Positions 34,010 to 46,680 of a DNA stretch of 64,000 nucleotides are shown piece after piece. The notes under the pieces are model-generated. The model was not told the DNA's origin and searched no databases. It saw only the letters and a program-made list of their open reading frames with translations. The DNA is taken from the NCBI GenBank assembly GCA_038503035.1, contig JAVSML010025538.1, positions 372,001-436,000 of the forward strand, in the 5' to 3' direction. The position numbers and the translations under genes are program-made. This stretch comes from Crocodylus rhombifer (lineage: Eukaryota > Chordata > Crocodylia > Crocodylidae). Positions within the stretch are counted from its first letter, which is position 1; every line of letters begins with the position of its first letter.

Positions 34010-34260
34010 ACAGGAACTAAAGATTTAATTGTTAATTAAAATGGACTCCATGTTTTCAGGTTTTATTGCTCAATTAGAGCACAGACATCCCCTCTACATG
34101 ACCAAACAAACATCACAACAAGTGAAGAACATCCTCCACAAATAAAGAGGTCACATGTCATAATAAGTCTGAGTTATGTACAGAATCATCATTATTTTTT
34201 TCTTTCTGGCAGTCTAGAGGTTTGGTAGGTCTATCTTAATTTTGCTTTATTTCATTTATT
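34010..34260. promoter_or_regulatory. Candidate conserved non-coding element
   Basis: A repeat-free stretch with taattgttaattaaaatgg, ttattgctcaattagagcac and a run of varied sequence. Homeodomain-type ATTA cores are clustered. The call rests on texture only. Confidence 0.25.
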
Positions 34261-35944
34261 ACAAATGGAATCATTAGCAACTGGCAAGTGTTGTATGAGG
34301 GAAAATGGGGCTGCTTTGGAAGAGAAAATGGTGCTCATTCAGGGCATGAAATGAATACTGATTTCACAAAGAAATCCAGTGAGCCTTCAGACAGTGGCAC
34401 TGAATATTATCAGTCTTCCAGGGTCAGCATTTGAAGCTAGTAATAACACTGGAATTACAGCCGTCTCTGGAACTCACTGCCGCACAATGCCACCAACACC
34501 AAGAGCTTAGTAGAATTAAAAAAAAAAGAAAAAATTTACACAGACAACTTGAGCATGAGGACTGCAAAGATTTCAAAGAAAATAAAAATGGCTTAAGTTA
34601 ACTTCTAACAAATATGAGCTTTTCTTGGAGACAGGCTATTCTGCACTACCACAGCTTTTCTTATAGAGTCAAGGAACATTACAAATTCAATAGAATAATA
34701 TAGTATCTGATTCTTCCAAGTACATTCTTTATTATTTCTTCTGAAATGCTTTGGCTCGTTTTACACCAGTTTAATGGGCTGTATGCTACTGTTTTAAACT
34801 GCACTTAGAATGGTCTCATTGTGAAGAAGTATTCATACCTTCAGGAATACATATAAGATTTTTTGTTTCTAAATCCCTTAATGTCTTACCATGTATTGCT
34901 ACAGTACCACCTTACAACATTTTTTCCCACTAACACCACCCTTCCCCAGACTCTTGCAAGTTGGACATTTTAGTGTCTGCAGAATAAATTCTTAAAAGTG
35001 GGTATTCATTTTAAGCATTAGGAAAAATGTGTATAATTAGAGCTCTGTTTCCTAATGCAAGCATTCAACAATTTATATCACTTCCATCCTGATTTTATGT
35101 CAGTTAATGCTTTCTAAAATAATAATGACAATAAAGCAGCCCAGAAATTCGTCCCATAAGTCTAATTCAGATTTTTTTTAAATGCATCATGCATTTGAGT
35201 AATGTGATAGATAATCTACAAAAGGTAAATGACATGCTTTCATGGTTGAAATCTGTGTGTACATTAAACACTGGGGTTTCTTGCATTTCTTTGCAGCAAC
35301 ACTAGTGAAACTTTCAGTGCAAACCTCTTGTCTCAAACCAGTGCAGGGGCCTAAAAAGTGTCTTGCACATGTTGTAGTTACATCTTCATACAAAACAAAA
35401 CAACCATTATCTATAACCTTTGGGTTTTATAGTCAGTAAAAAAAAAAAAAGCAACCCCTATTTAAAGATAACATCCTCTCAAAGATTAAAAGAAGGATGT
35501 GATTTTAATGCACAAAAGCTAGGAAAGCATCAATCCAAAATGGAACTCTGGGTCTCAGTTTATGAACAAAATCCAGTAGCATTTAACTTGCAAACAGATA
35601 GCTGCTAATTAACACTCAGACAAAATGCATCAAAACTTAGGACTCCCAACTGTGTGCTTTCAAAAGGAAGTGTTCCTGCTTTCAAAAGAAAGTGTTCATT
35701 CAATGTGAAAATCCTAGAAGGAGAGTTGGTTGCTGGCAGTTAAGGGTTGGTTGAGTCTAACTCGAGTACTAGCTAAACATTGTCATGCATGGTAAGCCAG
35801 TTAGAAAGTGAAGTGCTCTTTCCATCAGCCTCCAGAGAAACCTTGAAACCTTTAATTAATTGAGTCTGTTGGAGTGTTCCAATCAGAATGTAGCACCAAT
35901 GTCAAATTTATTTAGTTACCCATATTTCAAAAATGGTGGCAGTG
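34261..35944. other. Single-copy-like DNA
   Basis: AT-rich with short A runs (near 34518 and 35437). No exon, RNA gene or repeat end was recognised. Confidence 0.4.
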
Positions 35945-36485
35945 GCATTTTAACTAAAACTCATTGAATGAGCTTTAGTTAAAGTAGAAGCGATGCATAG
36001 GGGGTGCATGTGCATCCCCTGGACTTGGCGGTGAACCCCCTACAAAACTGCACCACTGACACTGTCAGCAGCACCTGTGGGCAGTTGCTGTTCACCACCC
36101 CGCTGCCAACACCATCATCAGAGTCTGAGGGCAGTCCATAATCTCTGCTGGCCACCGCTGCTGGCAGTGGCTGCAGGTGTGGTCAGCATTTGTCCCGCCC
36201 TTCCCCCCCCCTGCACTGGGACCAGTGCTGGTGGTGGCGGTTGCTGTGGGAGCTCCCTCGCTTACCACTGCTGTGCTTCCACCACCACACTCCTGCCACT
36301 GCTGTGCCCCCCCAGCCGCTGGAGGCACAAGTCATTCATGAGCTAAAATACCCCTGCAGCCATTTTGAAATGCAGGATGCTTAATACAGGTAATGCTGTG
36401 TCATTTTAGAGCGGCTGTCTGGGAGTCGCTCTATTTAAAACACCTACCCACCCCAGAGCACATGTATAAACAACTTGGTGTCTAA
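35945..36485. mobile_element. MITE-like element with GC-rich interior
   Basis: Opens with a hairpin (taactaaaactcat facing atgagctttagtta, 35951-35981). Closes with ctatttaaaacacctaccca and ccccagagcacatgtataaa, which parallels the right end of the element at 54.4-54.7 kb (ctatttaaagtgctcatctc and gccccagagcatgtgtgaaa). The interior at 36060-36320 is GC-rich (ctgctggcagtggctgcagg), and its frames are chance. No target duplication was resolved. Confidence 0.45.
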
Positions 36486-36729
36486 ATGGTGTCTAAGTGT
36501 ATCTGAGATTAGAACCGGTGGACTAAAGAAAGAAGCTGGCTGAGGAACTGGGGTTACTTAAGGTAGATTGGGGCTGGAAACTGTGGCAGACAGTGGTGGA
36601 AAGGAGGAGACAGCCAGGAAAGAGAGAGAGAGGCAGAAACCTGGGAGCTTGGGGCTGAAAACAGGCTGACAGCTTAGGGGCTAGGGGGTGCAGATAAGTG
36701 GTGGCAAGGAGAAAACAGTCAGGAAACAG

Positions 36730-37752
36730 ACAAAAACCCAACTCAGGGTTTCAGAATAACAGGTTCATTAAACAGACAACACACTATGCAGCCCCATGAA
36801 GTTACTGGTTCCCACACACACAAGCACTGACAATGGCAGCAGGAGAAAGAGACTCAGTGAAAGGGCTGGAGTCCAAGTAGGGAAGAGAAGCAGAGTCCAA
36901 GTCCTTGGTTGAAGAGAGGGTGGGGGGGTGACAGCTACCTATCCAGGCTGGAAAGGGTTCCTCGTCCAGTAGGTGTTGTCCAGAGGGGGGTTGCCAGCAG
37001 GGCCTCTGGGTGGACAGGTGGTGTGGCATGGTGCTGGTCCAGGTGGAGAGGGCATCCAAAGGACTCAGTCTTCACTACCCCTTTTATGGGGCAGACTACC
37101 TCTAATCTCCTATAGGGAGGGCCTGTCTATGCAAGGTCAGTTCTGTTCCAGAGGGAACTAGGTGTTCTTACTGAGCATGTGCAGCCGTGGCACAATCGTG
37201 GGTTGCCTCATCTTTTGATTCTTGAACGCTGATGGGTGGTTCCAGTGGCTGGGTCATTGGTCTAGGTATTGGTGTTGATGGTTTGGTCATTCAGAGGGAG
37301 CTATTTTTAGACCTACTGACATTTGTCTCTCAAGCACCCTCATTCATCCCCATTCATTCAGGAACCAAGTTACATAGGAGGGGTAAGTGTGAGTCATGAG
37401 TTACATAACCGGGCCTGGGGACAGGATGGAGACTTGACAAACAAAATGGAAACTTGACATGACTTATGCTAACTTACGTATGTAGGCCTAAATCATATAG
37501 GAGCAGTAAAACAGCAGTAGAGAACAGAAAAAAATCAATATAAACATAATAATTATACAATATAAAGAAGGAGAAAAAACAAAACAAATACAATTTGCTA
37601 CCAAAATAAAATGCTGAAGCTTATCCTACGTCTTAGCTCACTTATACTTATCTATAGGGAATAGAGAGGGAAAGAAAAAGTCAGAAATATTTGGGGAAGG
37701 GGAGGGAATGCATTTTAAAAGAAAAAAAAGAAAAACTGGGGGTTTTGCTACA
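36730..37752 (-). mobile_element. LTR-like repeat (candidate solo LTR), copy 2
   Basis: The inverted partner of 5921-6956. The minus strand starts tgtagcaaaacccccagttt at 37752 and runs to ctgagttgggtttttg at 36730. Length (1023 bp) and order of blocks agree. The minus-strand TATA-like ccccataaaagggg lies near 37090-37077. The position matching the AATAAA of copy 1 has decayed (tttaatgaac). Internal frames are chance. No target duplication was found, so the class stays tentative. Confidence 0.5.
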
Positions 37753-37789
37753 TTCCCATCTACTCAGCTAAGTGTACCTTGCTTGTGAG

Positions 37790-37895
37790 TATTTTGGTGA
37801 GCTGCTGGGGGGGGGGGAGTCCTGACCCTGGCCCACAGCAGCTCACCAAAACTCCCCAAGTGGCCCTCCACCGCAAATGATTGCTCACCCCAATC
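37790..37895. mobile_element. hAT-type right-end fragment with a G run
   Basis: cacagcagctcaccaaaact, ccccaagtggccctccaccg and caaatgattgctcacccc parallel the right end of the element at 8071-8828. An 11-G run lies at 37807-37817. Confidence 0.5.
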
Positions 37896-39195
37896 TAAAC
37901 CTAGCTCTCTCATGTCCCAATCCAGAGTTTTACCCTAATTTTACCCTCTTCCCCTTTTAATTATTACCAACCAATCTCTGACCACAACTGTATTTTTAGC
38001 AGCCTCTAGTGCCTCCAGAATATGACAAGAAATGTGTTTGTATGCCAAACATAAATAAAGAAATTATTGGTTTCGATTCCATTCATTTACTTTCTAGGAC
38101 TGTTCTTTATGCAACCCCCTGAATTAAGTTAGGTGGTTCAATATATGAAGTTGCTGTTTTTCATATTATTAAAAAGTCCATCCTTTTTAAAGGCCTGCTA
38201 TTTTTCCCTGTAACTTTTTACCTACCCTTATTAAAACCCTTTGAGATTCAAATGTGCTTCAGAGCAGCATCTGCTACATTTACTGTCCCACTAAGTGTAA
38301 GGCTCCTATCTCTCCACTCTGCTTCTGACACTAAACTCAATGATCAGTTGATCAGCCTAGCCCATCTGTCTGGCTGTTGACACTGAGAGCCTTCAAGCTT
38401 CTGTTTTCCCATTCTGTTTCTGTATCGTTCAGCAACTTGTGTTTTCCTCTGAGGTCACCCTTAAAGGTCCATGTGTCATGTTTTTCATTTCTGCCTTGTC
38501 AGGAAAACCTTGCCAGTGCATCTATCAAAGTAATCATCAGGCCTTGATGTAAGAGTATGGTTCCTCTCACATTTTTCATTACCAGATAATTTATTAATAT
38601 CCTTCTGAACAACACTAGATTTATCTTGATAAAACTGCTATCAGTGGTGACACAGTATACAGCACTGAAAATGTTCAGCTAGTTTGGCAAATGCTCAATG
38701 AAGAGGTGTCCTTTCACCTCTCCCACCCCTTAATTCCCTAGGAAGCCAAAAGAGGATTTTGCCTCCTGGGGGTCCCGAGACACTCAGCATTTTATCACTT
38801 CGATAAAGCTGACCTGAGGCAGCCTAATCAAAATGGTTTCTGTGGTGCATCTGGTTTTTCTTTCTCTATCCCTCTGTGTTGCTAGGATGGAATGCATGTC
38901 AGTGTAATGAAATGAAGGTAGGGGAACTATGTATAAATTACCAAAAAGGCCTTTCTAGTGTTTTTTTTTCTTTTCAAATTAGGAGTCTACAGACAACAAC
39001 CTTACATTTCAGCTCAAAAATGTACCTCAGGATGCTGTGCATATTACCTACAGAAAGGGATATCATTTTTTTTGCCTCTAGCCCCCGACCTTCTTTAAAA
39101 CACAACATACACACACACCTATCAACACTCTGCTCCTATAACAGCTATTTCTCTTTACATTATCTTTGCCGGAGAAAATGTTGTAAGGCTAGTCA
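37896..39195. other. Single-copy-like DNA
   Basis: No repeat end or exon was recognised. Parts near 38150-38480 have varied, repeat-free texture. The 115-codon frame at 38876-39223 is not domain-bearing and runs into the CNE-like block. Confidence 0.4.
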
Positions 39196-39199
39196 GCTA

Positions 39200-39400
39200 G
39201 CTCCCTGGCCTATTATTCACTGAAATTAAAGCGCAGGAGGCCTTCCACAAAGGCGGCTGGCTAATGACTCTCCTGGTGGACATTAGGCGAGAGATGCATT
39301 TGTGACATGAGTGGCAGCTGTGCAGACACCATTTTATGCGATTCAGTACAGCTATTTCATTAATTGCGTTTCACGGTTCATTTCATCAGATTACACTCAA
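39200..39400. promoter_or_regulatory. Strong candidate conserved non-coding element
   Basis: A dense, repeat-free block: ggctaatgactctcctggtg, gacattaggcgagagatgca, gtggcagctgtgcagacacc, attttatgcgattcagtaca, tcattaattgcgtttcacgg and ttcatttcatcagattacac. It keeps several CpGs (ggcgag, tgcgat, tgcgtttcacgg) in a CpG-poor AT-rich area, has a TAATT core, and ends in an AAAT simple repeat. No frame crosses it. This is the texture of vertebrate developmental enhancers. Conservation was not tested. Confidence 0.45.
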
Positions 39401-40245
39401 AATAAATAAATAAATAAAAACACAAAGCTGCTGTGTTCTCTCAGCTGTGCACCAACCAAAAAAAAGAAAGAAAAAAACCCCCTTACTTTAATTGGCTTCC
39501 TACATCTTTTTCTATCTTAGGTGCCTTTAAAATGGAAAGTTAAAAATAAAATAAATTGCAGTTATATTCAGCTAGCTAGCCACCACTTAAGTTTTCCACT
39601 GCGACTTACAGACTTATAAAGAACCCTGATGCGAGGCAGCATCTTTTAATGAAAACAAAAATTTTGTGGTGGCTCACTACATGATACATCTGTGTCCACT
39701 GTATTGCACAGTTAAGCTTTGTGGGCTAAGTTCTACATGAACTAATGGTATGGGCAACCCCAGCAAGTAAGTGGATGTAGATCAGCATGGTATCTTGCTA
39801 TAAATGCAGATAATATCAGAAATTCATACACATCAATAGAGAAATTAGTCTCATGCTGTAAAATGAAGCAGATTAATTGTGTGTTAATGCACCTTTCATT
39901 CAAAGTTTAGAAAAGAGCTTTACACACTTTAATTAAGTCCCAAAAGACTCTTACAGTGTAGGTAGGTGTGATAGGACTTGGGCAGAGGGTCTCTCCACCT
40001 CCTTACAATCAGCCCTGCTGTCCCTGACCCCTCAAAAAACCTCCCTGCCACTCCTTCCTGGGAAAAAAAAATGTAGTTATTTCAGGAGGTGCCTTGCCTC
40101 TTCCTGAAGCAGAGGGTGGGAAGAATCCTAAGATAAAGTCTTATCACCTGGCATGACTCAGCATACATTGGCTCCTCAGGTTTTGTGTATTCTCCATCAC
40201 TTTACCAACTTTCCTGGAAGCTTGAGTGCTTTTCATGCCAGGGTC
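39401..40245. other. Single-copy-like DNA with AAAT repeat at its start
   Basis: An (AAAT)n run lies near 39400-39420. The rest shows no gene or repeat end that I recognise. Confidence 0.4.
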
Positions 40246-40249
40246 ACTC

Positions 40250-40910
40250 TAAGCCCACGGTGGCCAAACCACAACTTGTGTGCCACAAGAGGCTCACCGA
40301 AGCCCTGCCCACTTCTCCCCAAGGTGGCTCCAGGAGACAGTTCAGCCTGGAACCTCCCACTGCTCTGGCTTTCCTAGCAGGGAGCATGCCCCAGGCCTGC
40401 CCTTCTCCCTCCTTCTCTCCCTCTGGGACTGCCAGCTAAGGCTGCAGGCTGTCGGGGTGGGGGCTGCAGCAGTGCCACCTACTTCAGGTTGTGCTCCCCA
40501 TGGGGAATGCTAGAGTGGCTCAGCAGTGTGGGGGGGGGTCACCTCCACTCTGGGTCGCTCAACACCTTCCCCCTCCCCAGCTCTTGAACATCAGTGGAGG
40601 ATCAGACGTGGCTCCCAGGATGAGTAACTCTGGCTGCTCCTACTCTAGGCCTTTAGTCCTGGGATCTCCAAACACACACACACACTCACTCACACACTCT
40701 ATCTGCCACTTGCAGGCCAGAACCCTGAACCTTGGGCTTTGCAGTCTTTTAAACTACCACAGAAGGTGTTTATGCCCCGACCCCAATTTGGGCTATATTG
40801 CCTGTGGCTCCAACTTTCAGGCAGGGTGCTGGGGTACCTTGTCACATCGCTGCACAGCTCCCCTTATTAGTTGCATCCAGTCCATCAGGTGTCTACTAAA
40901 CAAAAATAAA
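40250..40910. repeat. GC-rich repeat-derived block with CA microsatellite
   Basis: Starts at aagcccacggtggccaaacc, similar to hAT-type ends, and continues as GC-rich sequence with a G run (near 40531) and a CA/CTCA microsatellite (40670-40700). Overlapping frames up to 152 codons have no domain. The right border is unclear. Confidence 0.4.
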
Positions 40911-41636
40911 AAAAACCTTAACATAAATTTCCTCCCCACCTTGGGGTAAACAGATACCATTTAAACTACCAGACTATGGGCAAAAATTTAAGTTAAAAGA
41001 CAAGGAATAAAGAAAAACCCTCAATAGAACCCCTTCCAGGGTCACTTACAATGTCCACCAAGGCCTCCTATTCCATTGCACAGGGCCAATCTAGCCTTCT
41101 ATACCAGTGGGGCTCAAGTGCCCTCTCTCCTGTGCTAGGTTTTCCTTTCTCCTACCCATTCCCCTTTCTGGTCATGTGACCTACTCAGCTGCACCTGGCC
41201 CTTGCTAACCCAAAAGGTCCTGGTCTTAAAGGGGCCAGACCTACCTTTACATTAGGTAATATGAAAACCATTCTACATTTAACAGGTACTGAACCATTGA
41301 ACCGGTACTGAAAAATGATTTGCCTGAAGAATCATTAAGCCAGTGTCAGAGATCGGAACAGAAACTCAAGAGTTGCTGGTCAGAAATACTTAGACATAAC
41401 ACTTTTTTTGCCCAGAAAATTATGATTTGACAAAACAGAAACTTTTTTTTGCTGAAAACCAACAGAACTTAGCAAGAGGAAATAGCTGATGAGATTTTAG
41501 GCATCCCTATAGGACCATGGTCAACCCTACTTGTCCTAAGCAGAAGAAAAACCCCTCTGAGGATGCTTTTATTCACTTGACAAAACTTTGTAAAAGAAGG
41601 TTTCTTAGGTTTTCACAGAGGGAGGGGCCCATCACT
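40911..41636. other. Unassigned DNA
   Basis: No gene, RNA or clear repeat end was recognised. A C/T-rich patch lies near 41120-41180. Confidence 0.4.
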
Positions 41637-41745
41637 AACAGCCTGGTGGATAAGCCATTCAGGAAGTATGGGAAACTCAGGCTCAAGTCCTCGATCAATC
41701 TTACACAGAGCAGGAACATGAAACTGGGTGTCTAATTCCCCTAGC
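41637..41745 (+). repeat. tRNA-derived SINE-like fragment
   Basis: cctggtggataagccattca resembles an A-box region, and caggctcaagtcct (B box ggctcaagtcc, 41680-41690) follows about 35 bp later. This is the layout of a tRNA-type RNA polymerase III promoter. It is too degenerate for a tRNA gene. Confidence 0.55.
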
Positions 41746-43499
41746 TATTAGGGGAAAGTAGGAAAGTATTATTAACACTGTTTGGAGAGAAAACAGGGCA
41801 GTCTTCATTCTGTACCACATCAGAATAAAATGTTCATACCTCAAAACAAAGCAAAGGAAACACTATCACATGTTTTGATGCTGCTGCTGAGTGGCAAGCT
41901 TTGCTATGGTCTCATTTTAATAATGAGGCCCTCTCACACTTTCTGGACAGATGGCCATTCACACTTCATTGCTCATTTAAACACATACGTCAATGATGAC
42001 AGAACACTTTAGCTGAGAACAAGCCAATGTAATCTTCCAAATTCAAGGCTATCCATCATTTTTGTTGGTAATATAAAAATCAGAGCCGAGTGAAAGTAGG
42101 AGTGCATTCACATTTGGCAAGCCAGAGAGAAAAATAGAAGATCCCACCTGGCTTGCCATCCACATGAAACTCATATAAGGCCATTTAAAATGGTTTTAAA
42201 GGCCAGGAATAGCTAGCCTTTTCAGATGCATGAATAGCTGCTCTCCAGTCTTGATAACGAAAGAAGATAATGTCAGTTTTTTTAAAACCATAATGTTCTG
42301 TTCACATAACAACCCCTCTCTTGATGGAGATAGGCTCAAGGGAGTTGCAGCATGACACGTATCTTCTGTTTATAGCTTTCTAGCTCAAATCTAACTCATG
42401 TTGGCAACAAATAAAAACTGTTACACCAATGAACAAGCGCCCATATTAAAAGAGCCACAGCCTTGTTATCACTCTCAATAGATAAAGACTTTGGAAATGG
42501 ATGATGAACTCTCTCCTAAACTCTAGATTATCCTTTCAGATCATTGTGAAGGAATACTTGGTGGGTGAAATATGGGGAGAAAGGGAGTGGCAATGCTGCT
42601 GCCCATGTTGTAAACAAATTCACTTCTGAAGGCTATTCAGTATACATGTGCATTAGCTGGTATTTTCCACCAAGCTGCATATTAATATTCTCTTACACCA
42701 AACAGTTTGAAACAAGGGAAATATAATTCTAATATAATTTTATGTTGTTTCATTTGGCTAAACTGCAGCTTAAAGTTGCTTTGCCATATTAAAAGTTTAC
42801 TACAATAATTTTCACATGAACATTTGGACTTAAGTTTTACTCCAGGACTAAATAGGGCATGATTTTTCTTTTAAATCTGTTGAATAGCTAAAAACTGACA
42901 TGAAAAAAAGAAAAGAAAAACCTACACCAAAGAAAAAATAAATTGAATCCATATGAATCTGGTTCATCATTGAACCATTTCTAATGGCTAATTGTTAGTA
43001 TTCAACAAATTCAAAGAGTTAATGAATCCTTGCATTCGGGCTGTCTCCTGTGCCTTAGCTAGGATGCATAAATACAAAAGACAGAAGATACTGGTAAAAG
43101 CTTCAGGACAGAAAGTGCTTGACAAAGTTACAGTTCTCAGGTGTGTTTGGTGAGAGAGTAGAAGGGCAGATGCACTGATGAGAACCATTGTAAGAAGAGT
43201 CAGTTTTGTGTTAAAGTGTTCATGGATGTCACCTTAACCAGAAAAAGAAAGATTTAATAATAATTCTTAGACATATTAGGCATTTCCAGAGTCAACATCA
43301 TTAGCATTGTAATTCTAGCAGGATACCTCCGTACAGTTATTGTTTGTTTCTATTTCTTTCCCTATGCATGGCTTCCTCCTCCTCCCCTTGATGCTTTTCA
43401 TAATGTGCAAAGTCGTCAATGATTGCAGTGGTGTGCTTGAAAGTAGCAATTATTTTAAGCACTTGCTTAGCTTTTTCTGGGGTACCTGCCATGGCTCTG
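41746..43499. other. Single-copy-like AT-rich DNA
   Basis: No exon, RNA gene or repeat end was recognised. It contains several ATTA-rich stretches. Confidence 0.4.
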
Positions 43500-44072
43500 A
43501 CCCTTTAAGAAAAAAAGAAAGAAAACCCCTGCATTCATCAGTTCCTGCTGCCCCCTGCTGTCCTGCACCACGTGGGAGACTCTTCCACAAGCCCCCTGAA
43601 CCTGGGGATTTTCTGTTTTTTTCTTAAAGGGCTGGAGCTATAGTGGACATGGCAGTCATGGGGGGCCTGGAGGAGTAGGGGCTCATGTAGAGGCAGTTTG
43701 AGGTAGTGGGGGGTATTGGGGATCCCTCCCTGCCTGGAAGCACCTGCTGAGCTGTGGCTTTTTTTTAAAGGGCCGGGAGCTGGGGCAGGCAGGGCAGCCA
43801 TGGGGATGCTGAGGGAACAGGCGGAGGTTGGGCAGGCTGGGGGAGTAGGGAGGGGATGGGGACTGGAAGGGTCCCGCCCCTCCCTGCTGTAGCCACTGGG
43901 GACTGTCCGAATCATCAAAGCTCTCCCAATCTTTTCCAAAGATTCAGAGAGCTTTAAATCCATTTAGAGCTTTTAATTGGTCCTGATTTGATTTGGATTT
44001 GGAGATACGGCCACTGAATCGGGCCAAATCCTCTCCAAATCGAATCAGCACCCGAAGCTTTGCACAGCCCTA
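43500..44072. mobile_element. Foldback hAT-type element, right part with GC-rich interior
   Basis: The right end cccgaagctttgcacagccc then ta (44072) matches the inverted family start TAGGGCTGTGCAAAGC. Inside the end is a stretch rich in GAATC/GATTC words. The interior is G-rich with a direct repeat about 142 bp apart (taaagggctggagctatagt near 43625 and taaagggccgggagctgggg near 43767). No left end was found. It has no coding capacity; the 141-codon minus frame is low-complexity. Confidence 0.65.
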
Positions 44073-46094
44073 TTACGAACCTCATTCACAGATTCAAGAC
44101 ACCTTTCTAGATCAGACAAACAACCTTCCAGGAGTTTTGCTAAAACTAAACTAATGCATAGGCATTTTACATTTCTATTACTTAGTGAGCAGCAAGACAA
44201 GATTAACACAATACAGTATTTAAGAGATTTTATACATAATCAGCCACTTATTTATTGGCATGGCATGCTATGCAATGTCATAAGGGGACTACAATCTAGC
44301 TATACGGAAGTTTATGACATCCTCAGAGAGACAGACAGGCAGACAGACAGAGAAGAAATATCTTTTCCTGGATTTCTTATACATTTGTCGCATAAATTTC
44401 ATAAAACAAGGATTGTCTTTTTACCCTATGTTTATAAAATGCTTAGTAAAACATGGCCTTGGTCCTGAACTGCAGCTGCTATGCATTATTACAGTACAAA
44501 TAATAAATAAATTATAATAATATTCAGGTTAATAGGGTGGCTTTATATCTGTTTTGGGAAAAGAAGCTCAGTCATATACCAACTAAAAAAATAGCATATT
44601 TCCATATGTACTTGAAATGTCTCCATGTTAGATATAGTAGCACTGAAACCAATAAATAGAAAACATTAGAGAACAGAATCCTGGAATCACATTATCATCA
44701 GTAGAGAAGCAAACGTAGCAAATGTAGTGACAAGCCTTATTTACAGTGTTATTCAAAAGAAAGACAAGTCACAATGGAAATAAAAATGGCCCCAGTTCTG
44801 AAACCCATGACAAAGTCATTTCATATAGCTCGTCTGATGCTTAAAAGGAAGCAATAAAACAGATTAATAGAAATAAAAGATGAACCCCAACAACACTGAA
44901 TCAACCTTGAAAGTAACCATGGAGTCTGTGCTTTCTCAATATGCATATGAATGTATTCATCCTTTCCAAACAGGACTCTGGAGAATAAGCAACTCTGGCT
45001 CTTCTACAACAGTCTGCTTATGGGGAATGCTTCTAAGAGTAGTCAGGAATACGTATTAGAAAGAGAGCATGAGTAAAGATGATGCTCATGAAAAAGTATG
45101 CAAATAAAAATGGATTCTTACAGTCATCACTTAAGTTTGAGAGCAAAAACATAAGAAATAGAAGCAACCTCTTGGTGTCCATGTTACTTCACTAAATTTT
45201 AACATACAAACCACAAAACTAAGTATGCTCAGTTCATCAAAAATGTGCATAAGATCACTGTAACTTTACTTAAAACTCATGGTCATGATACTGTGTTTTT
45301 CAGTAGTATTAGCAAGGTGAATAGAAACATTACTGAAGCATACTGCAGGTATTTACATTTCGTAATGGGATATTTGTTATTGATGGATAGAATGCAGCAA
45401 AAGGTTGATTGTCTAGTCAGAATCTCTAAATAGGTCTAATAATCAGAAAGTCAAAAACATAGGTTATAGGAGTCAGCTAGACCTTGGGTAATCATATCTT
45501 TTTGAAAGGAGAAGCTTAGAGAATTATCATTGAATTTATTTACATAGGCAGCATCTTCTATTTACAATATAAATACTCAAGTGGGAAAGGCAAGTGCTCC
45601 TTTTAGAACTACAGCCCAATGGAAATGTAACACTATGAGCATGCTAAACTATAAACTTTTAGTAGCAATATACTAAGCATACTCCTGAATGAGTCATAAT
45701 GATGGAAGAGCCTCAAGTCTATCCAAAGGACACAATACAGTTTTCAGCATGGACTACCTGTGCTGCTTGTCCAGAGTACAATGGTCAGACAGAATTAAAA
45801 ATGCTGAGATTCTTGAATAGCCATGACTGCTCACAGCTGCACAAAAGCATTAGAGTTCAGATGGTGAAATTATCTGGCATTTCCAAAGCTTTGAACAGTT
45901 ACCAGGATCCATAAACAAGCTCTGTTTCGGTGATCCCGAAACAAACAAGAGAGGAATATTCAGAGGGACCCATCACAGCATAGTAATGACCGAAGCAGCA
46001 ACTTTACAGAAAAATAACCTGAAAAAATTAAAGCAACTGGCTTTAGACATGGTATGGTTGTCTGTAAGCAAATGAAACATAAGAAGCAGACTAG
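44073..46094. other. Single-copy-like AT-rich DNA
   Basis: A GACA/GACAG simple repeat lies near 44325-44352. No exon, RNA gene or repeat end was recognised. Confidence 0.4.
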
Positions 46095-46275
46095 ATTAGA
46101 AAGGAAGATTTGAACTCTGCCTTCTTGAGAGCAGAAAAAAGCCCAGCCCTTCTAGTTCAGCAGGACCTGGCCACTGACTTCTTCAGAGGATATTTTTTCT
46201 CTTGGAAGATCATTGTGAATACATACTTACTGCTGAAGAGGAAGCCCTCTGAAAAGCAGGTGTAAGTTACGTCTT
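46095..46275 (-). repeat. SINE-like fragment related to 48.8 kb
   Basis: gaggaagccctctgaaaagc and aggtgtaag (46238-46268) match gaggaagccctcctgagaag and caggtgcaag at 48.89-48.92 kb. A minus-strand gagttcaaatcttcc near 46104-46118 sits where the other copy has its B box. Confidence 0.4.
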
Positions 46276-46410
46276 TTGGCAAACTGGCCACGCCTCCTGA
46301 AAGGAATGAAAGGGACAGAATGCAATGAAGGGAACTAGACAGACCTCTTTTTGCTCATCGTGATCTGAATTTCTTCTGTCCCAAGTGGTGTGAATGTTTT
46401 TAAGTGATGG

Positions 46411-46680
46411 AGACTGCATCTACATGAGAGGCTGGCTGTGCAGTGGCCTGATACTACTGCACTGGCGCTATAGCGTGGCAAAAACCGTGATGTAATACTA
46501 CGGCACACATTAAGCTACTGCACAGAGCATTAGGCTACTTCACAGTAGCATCACAAAAAACGCAGTCACCAATGCGACTGATCAGTAACGTCGGTTACTG
46601 GGCATTTATTTAGTATTTGTTTATACTAAATAAATGCCCAGTAGCCACTGCACAGTAGCATCTCATGTATATGTGGCCAG
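46411..46680. mobile_element. MITE of the CATCTACATG type with perfect inner hairpin
   Basis: The left end ctgcatctacatgagaggct and the right end, read inward as ggccacatatacatgagatg, are inverted repeats. The inner arms ttactgggcatttatttagt (from 46594) and actaaataaatgcccagta (to 46643) are near-perfect around a short loop. It has several CpGs and no coding capacity. It is related in its ends to the elements at 9388 and 53277. Confidence 0.7.

Noticed and set aside
38876..39223. 115-codon plus frame as a possible exon
   Set aside because: No domain is seen, composition is AT-rich and there is no convincing splice context. It only partly overlaps the CNE-like block.
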